A stretch of DNA of 34,385 nt. It comes from Haplosporangium gracile. Taxonomy: Eukaryota > Mortierellomycota > Mortierellomycetes > Mortierellales > Mortierellaceae. The stretch's first letter is position 1. Each line of letters opens with the position of its first letter. A model generated the notes under the pieces. The model did no database searches. It was given only the letters and a program-made list of their open reading frames with translations, and was not told where the DNA came from. A program made the position numbers and the translations under genes. Shown piece after piece: positions 31,409 through 34,385 of the stretch. The stretch spans positions 1 through 34,385 of the forward strand of contig JAAAUF010000422.1 of the NCBI GenBank assembly GCA_015499985.1, in the 5' to 3' direction.

Positions 31409-34227
31409 TTACATGGCGCCTCCTCCTCCAACGCCTCCCATGACAATCTGAGTACCCTGTCGAAGACGCTCCAAAAGATCATCAATCTGTCGTTGACGCC
31501 CTCCCTTCTGGGCCTTGTTGCCACTGTTAGTGCCACCATGGCGTTCCGAGGAAGGATCGTGGACCTTGGGTCCCTCAAAGAGAGTTTGCTGTCCGACAAT
31601 CGTCAACTCATCATCATCCAGACGTTTCCAGGTATCGACTCTGTCACCGTTCTTGAGGATCTCAAACACGCGAGACCGTCTGTAGATCGAACCTCGGCCG
31701 TACGAGCCGTAGCCCAGACCTCCGCCAAAGCAAAGTTCGATTCCGCGATGGTCCAAACACTATTACATAGTAGGGAAAAATTTAGGGTTAGAAACATATT
31801 CCAGTCGACGTGCTTGTTCATATGCATGGACAAAAAATGCCATTTAAAGGAAAGCGAAAAGCCAAAAAAAAAAAGGGGGGGATAGAGACGAGACTTACAT
31901 AGTCGTTGAGGTGGTCGTGTCCGGCGGTAGTCGCTCTGACATCCTTACTTTCAAAAATAGCATCAAACATACCAGAGTTGTACGAGGGACTGCTAACACC
32001 CTCAACCTTGTCACCCACCATCTTGCTATTCTCCTCCTTTCTCAAAGCGTCCTCGCCATCATCGTCACCATTGTCGTTGTCATCATTATCATCGCCATCA
32101 ACAAGAGCATACTCGGGGATGGGGATGTGGAAGAACGCCAACGCGTTGGGGACCTTGTCCTTGGGATAGCGCGAAGTGAGAGCCTGAGATGTCTGTCGGA
32201 ACCACTCGACCTGATCCTCCTTGATCCAGTCATAACCAGGGTATGCGAGGTTAAAACTGTATGCACCCGAATCCAAAAAGTAAAGCGTAAATCGGCCATC
32301 CTCCTTGTCGAAAACTTCCTTAGTCTCATCCAGTCTCTCCTCATGATCACATTCATACACACTGTCCTCGCTCTGGGCATCAAAGCTGGGGCGACGATGG
32401 CGATGACGACGAGGCTGATGACGACGATCACGTCTATGAATCTGGAGGAGAAAGTTGCCTGTACCCGAGATGCCCGCAGGTCCGCGCTCGGCAATTGAAA
32501 AAGGAACATCCTGTACTGACCGCATCATCTCTTCTCGGGAAAGATCGCCTTCTTCGTCGTGGTTTCCAAAGATGATGGTCCATGGGATTCCGCGCTCGAC
32601 AACTGGTTTTGAATATTTGAGAATCGTCTATGCAAGTTAAAAGACATGGTAATAGCAACAAGGGCGCGTTAGTAACGAACGAACAGCTGTAACTCGTTTT
32701 CCATAAAATTACGAACATGAAACCCATGACTTACAGAGTAGGCGTCATTGGATGTCATTCCATTGACGTTGTCACCTGTAAAGACGACCAAGTCAGGCCT
32801 CTCTGCCTCCAGCACGCGCTCCATCATCTCAGAAGTGTTGATATCTCCAGTGCAAGTCATCTAAAGCAAACAAGGAAGCGCAACGGTGTTAGTAAATCGT
32901 GCGATTATTGCGCCACCTTGCACTATTTTTTTCCTTTGTGTTCAACACATACCGAGCTAGGGGCGTTGTAACAAGAGTGAGGGCCGGTTGCCATATGGAT
33001 ATCAGCAAACTGCACAATCTTGAAGGAACCATCGTCCTTGAACTTGAGGGTAGGGATCTTGGGAAGAGTTTTCGCACCGGTCCTATAAACGATCTGAGCA
33101 TTCCAATCTGGGACAGCTTCCTCTGGGTCATGATCAAACGAAGCCAGATTCCAGCCATAAGGAACTGGGTTGTTTCCAAGCTCAACCGCAAGATTGTCCA
33201 TAACGTCCTTGCGATCGCCAAGTCGGCCTCGTCGATAGTTGACATATACATTACTGTCCTTGAATCGGACTCCTGTATCAATCGACTCTCTTGGTACACC
33301 ATCGTCCTCATCGTCGTCCTGTTGACTTCTCAAACTGAGGTTGAGACTAGTGATAGGGCGCTCTCCAGGGACAGACTTGTAAAAGAGATAGAGGTATCGT
33401 TTGAATGTGCCAGTCACGATGGGGCGATTGATGCGTGTCCAAGAATCGTCCATCGAGCATCGAGGCAAGGGACATGCTTTGGTGGCGATGTGTGTGATTG
33501 GGGGGCGATAGCCCTCCTTTCGATAGTACAAGTGAACCCACTGACCGCCTGTGGAGGAAGAAAAAAATTACAAAATGATAAACAAAGGAGAGATAGACAA
33601 AGAAATTAGCAAACATGCACATCTGCGCAAGAGTTATCCACATGGATGTCTTTTTGCAAGTTTCCTTGATGACGACGATATCTTGCAATTGTGCAACTGT
33701 GCAATCGTTTGGTCAACTAAGAGCACTGAAACCAACGACTTCAAAAAAAAAGGAGTTGTTCAAAACATACCTGTGCCAACATTCAGATCCAAAGGAAGAC
33801 GGTCATAACCGATAGCGGCATGGCTGTCATAACCATACTTGACAACAACGCTGTCAATTGGAGAGTCGTCGGGATCGCGTTGGACAAACATTGTCAGGAC
33901 GGGACCACGGTTGCCGTCGTTCAGGTTGCCCTCGATTCTCTCCCAGGATGGACCCATCTCTGCATCCTGACCTTGCAAGACAGCAATGCTGGTGATTGGG
34001 CTCAACAACACATTACTACCTGCAGGTGTGGGCAGGTCGGTGAAGTGAAGGTGTACAAAGCTGCCTCTGGAGAACTTGTTGAGATCCTGGGCAACCTTTC
34101 TGTAGCCGGGGACGGAGCAATTGTCCTCTTGGCAGGTGGTGATCTTGATGTCTGTTACCGGTGAGATGCCTACGGCTACATTGATATCAAGAAGCCAGAA
34201 AAGGAAATGAAGTGCATAGGCGAACAC
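31409..34227 (-). CDS. Dcr2-like calcineurin-type metallophosphatase, five exons, start uncertain
   Basis: Exons from about 34,227 to 33,771, then 33,548-32,953, 32,860-32,735, 32,627-31,899 and 31,759-31,409 keep one frame of about 752 residues. The metallophosphoesterase signature is complete: FADIHM (Asp335, His337), VFTGDNVNG (Asp381), FGNHDEEG (Asn415, His416), a His in FFHIPIPEY and GHDHLNDYC (His630, His632). These bind the two-metal centre. The GHDHxNDYC...GIELCFGGG ending and the long N-terminal beta region are typical of the Dcr2/Sia1 branch; yeast Dcr2 acts on Sic1 and on Ire1 in the unfolded-protein response. Asp/Asn-rich and His/Arg-rich inserts interrupt the fold. A hydrophobic segment (ALHFLFWLLDINVAVG) at the start suggests a signal anchor. 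The frame opens at a GTG at 34,227 with no in-frame ATG, so the true 5' end is likely an upstream exon or a splice within this region. Confidence 0.9.
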
Positions 34228-34385
34228 ATTGTAGTAGAAAAAAGAAGGGGGAAGAGAAGGGAACGAAGAGTGAGCAAACAGGAGTCAGCAGTGAGAAAGG
34301 TAAAAAACGTGTTAGGTCACACTGGTCATGGAGTGAATGAGAGGAGTGTCATAAGGTTGTTGTTTGTTGAGGTGGTGGGAGATGG
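34228..34385. other. Upstream edge of the phosphatase gene
   Basis: On the minus strand this is CT-rich (CTCTTCGTTCCCTTCTCTTC), which could be a leader or the polypyrimidine tract of an intron whose acceptor lies near 34,180. No convincing start codon for the phosphatase frame is present. Confidence 0.4.

Overview
The window is nuclear DNA from a filamentous fungus, most likely an early-diverging lineage of the Mortierella type (inference). Genes sit on both strands without operons. They carry short spliceosomal introns (about 92 to 372 bp) with GT donors and mostly TAG acceptors. 5' leaders are CT-rich, intergenic DNA is rich in microsatellites, and the proteins are typically fungal: coronin, HMG-box and GATA factors, a Gag1-like clamp protein, a Dcr2-type phosphatase and a small expansin-like secreted protein. 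The presence of a Lines homologue and of a kinase fused to ankyrin repeats fits a zygomycete better than an ascomycete. No tRNA, rRNA, CRISPR array, transposon or viral gene was recognised.

Left part (1-12,000). A partial alpha/beta-hydrolase-like gene runs off the left edge (minus); its expected N-terminal half is not found upstream. Next come a strongly codon-biased expansin-like (RlpA/DPBB) secreted protein with a clear TATA box (plus), a 525-residue HMG-box regulator (minus), a seven-exon coronin of 458 residues (minus) and a 250-residue protein that looks like a tubby/LURP-type barrel (minus).

Middle part (12,000-18,775). This is a 6.7 kb stretch with no convincing complete gene. It is full of homopolymers, (AAAC)n, poly-C and pyrimidine/purine-skewed DNA. 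One exon-like segment (13,012-13,146, minus) has good splice signals and protein-like composition but no clear partner.

Right part (18,776-34,385). This is compact, with alternating gene pairs: Gag1-like (minus) and Lines-like (plus) share a 532 bp divergent promoter. Lines-like and a GATA factor (minus) converge with 127 bp between stops. The GATA factor and a TKL-type kinase with ankyrin repeats (plus) diverge across a 1.8 kb repeat-rich region. The kinase and a Dcr2-like metallophosphatase (minus) converge with 174 bp between stops. I rebuilt 21 internal introns by hand; every gene closed in one continuous frame, which is the main support for the models. The genes do not form an obvious pathway; they are mostly regulatory and cytoskeletal housekeeping functions.
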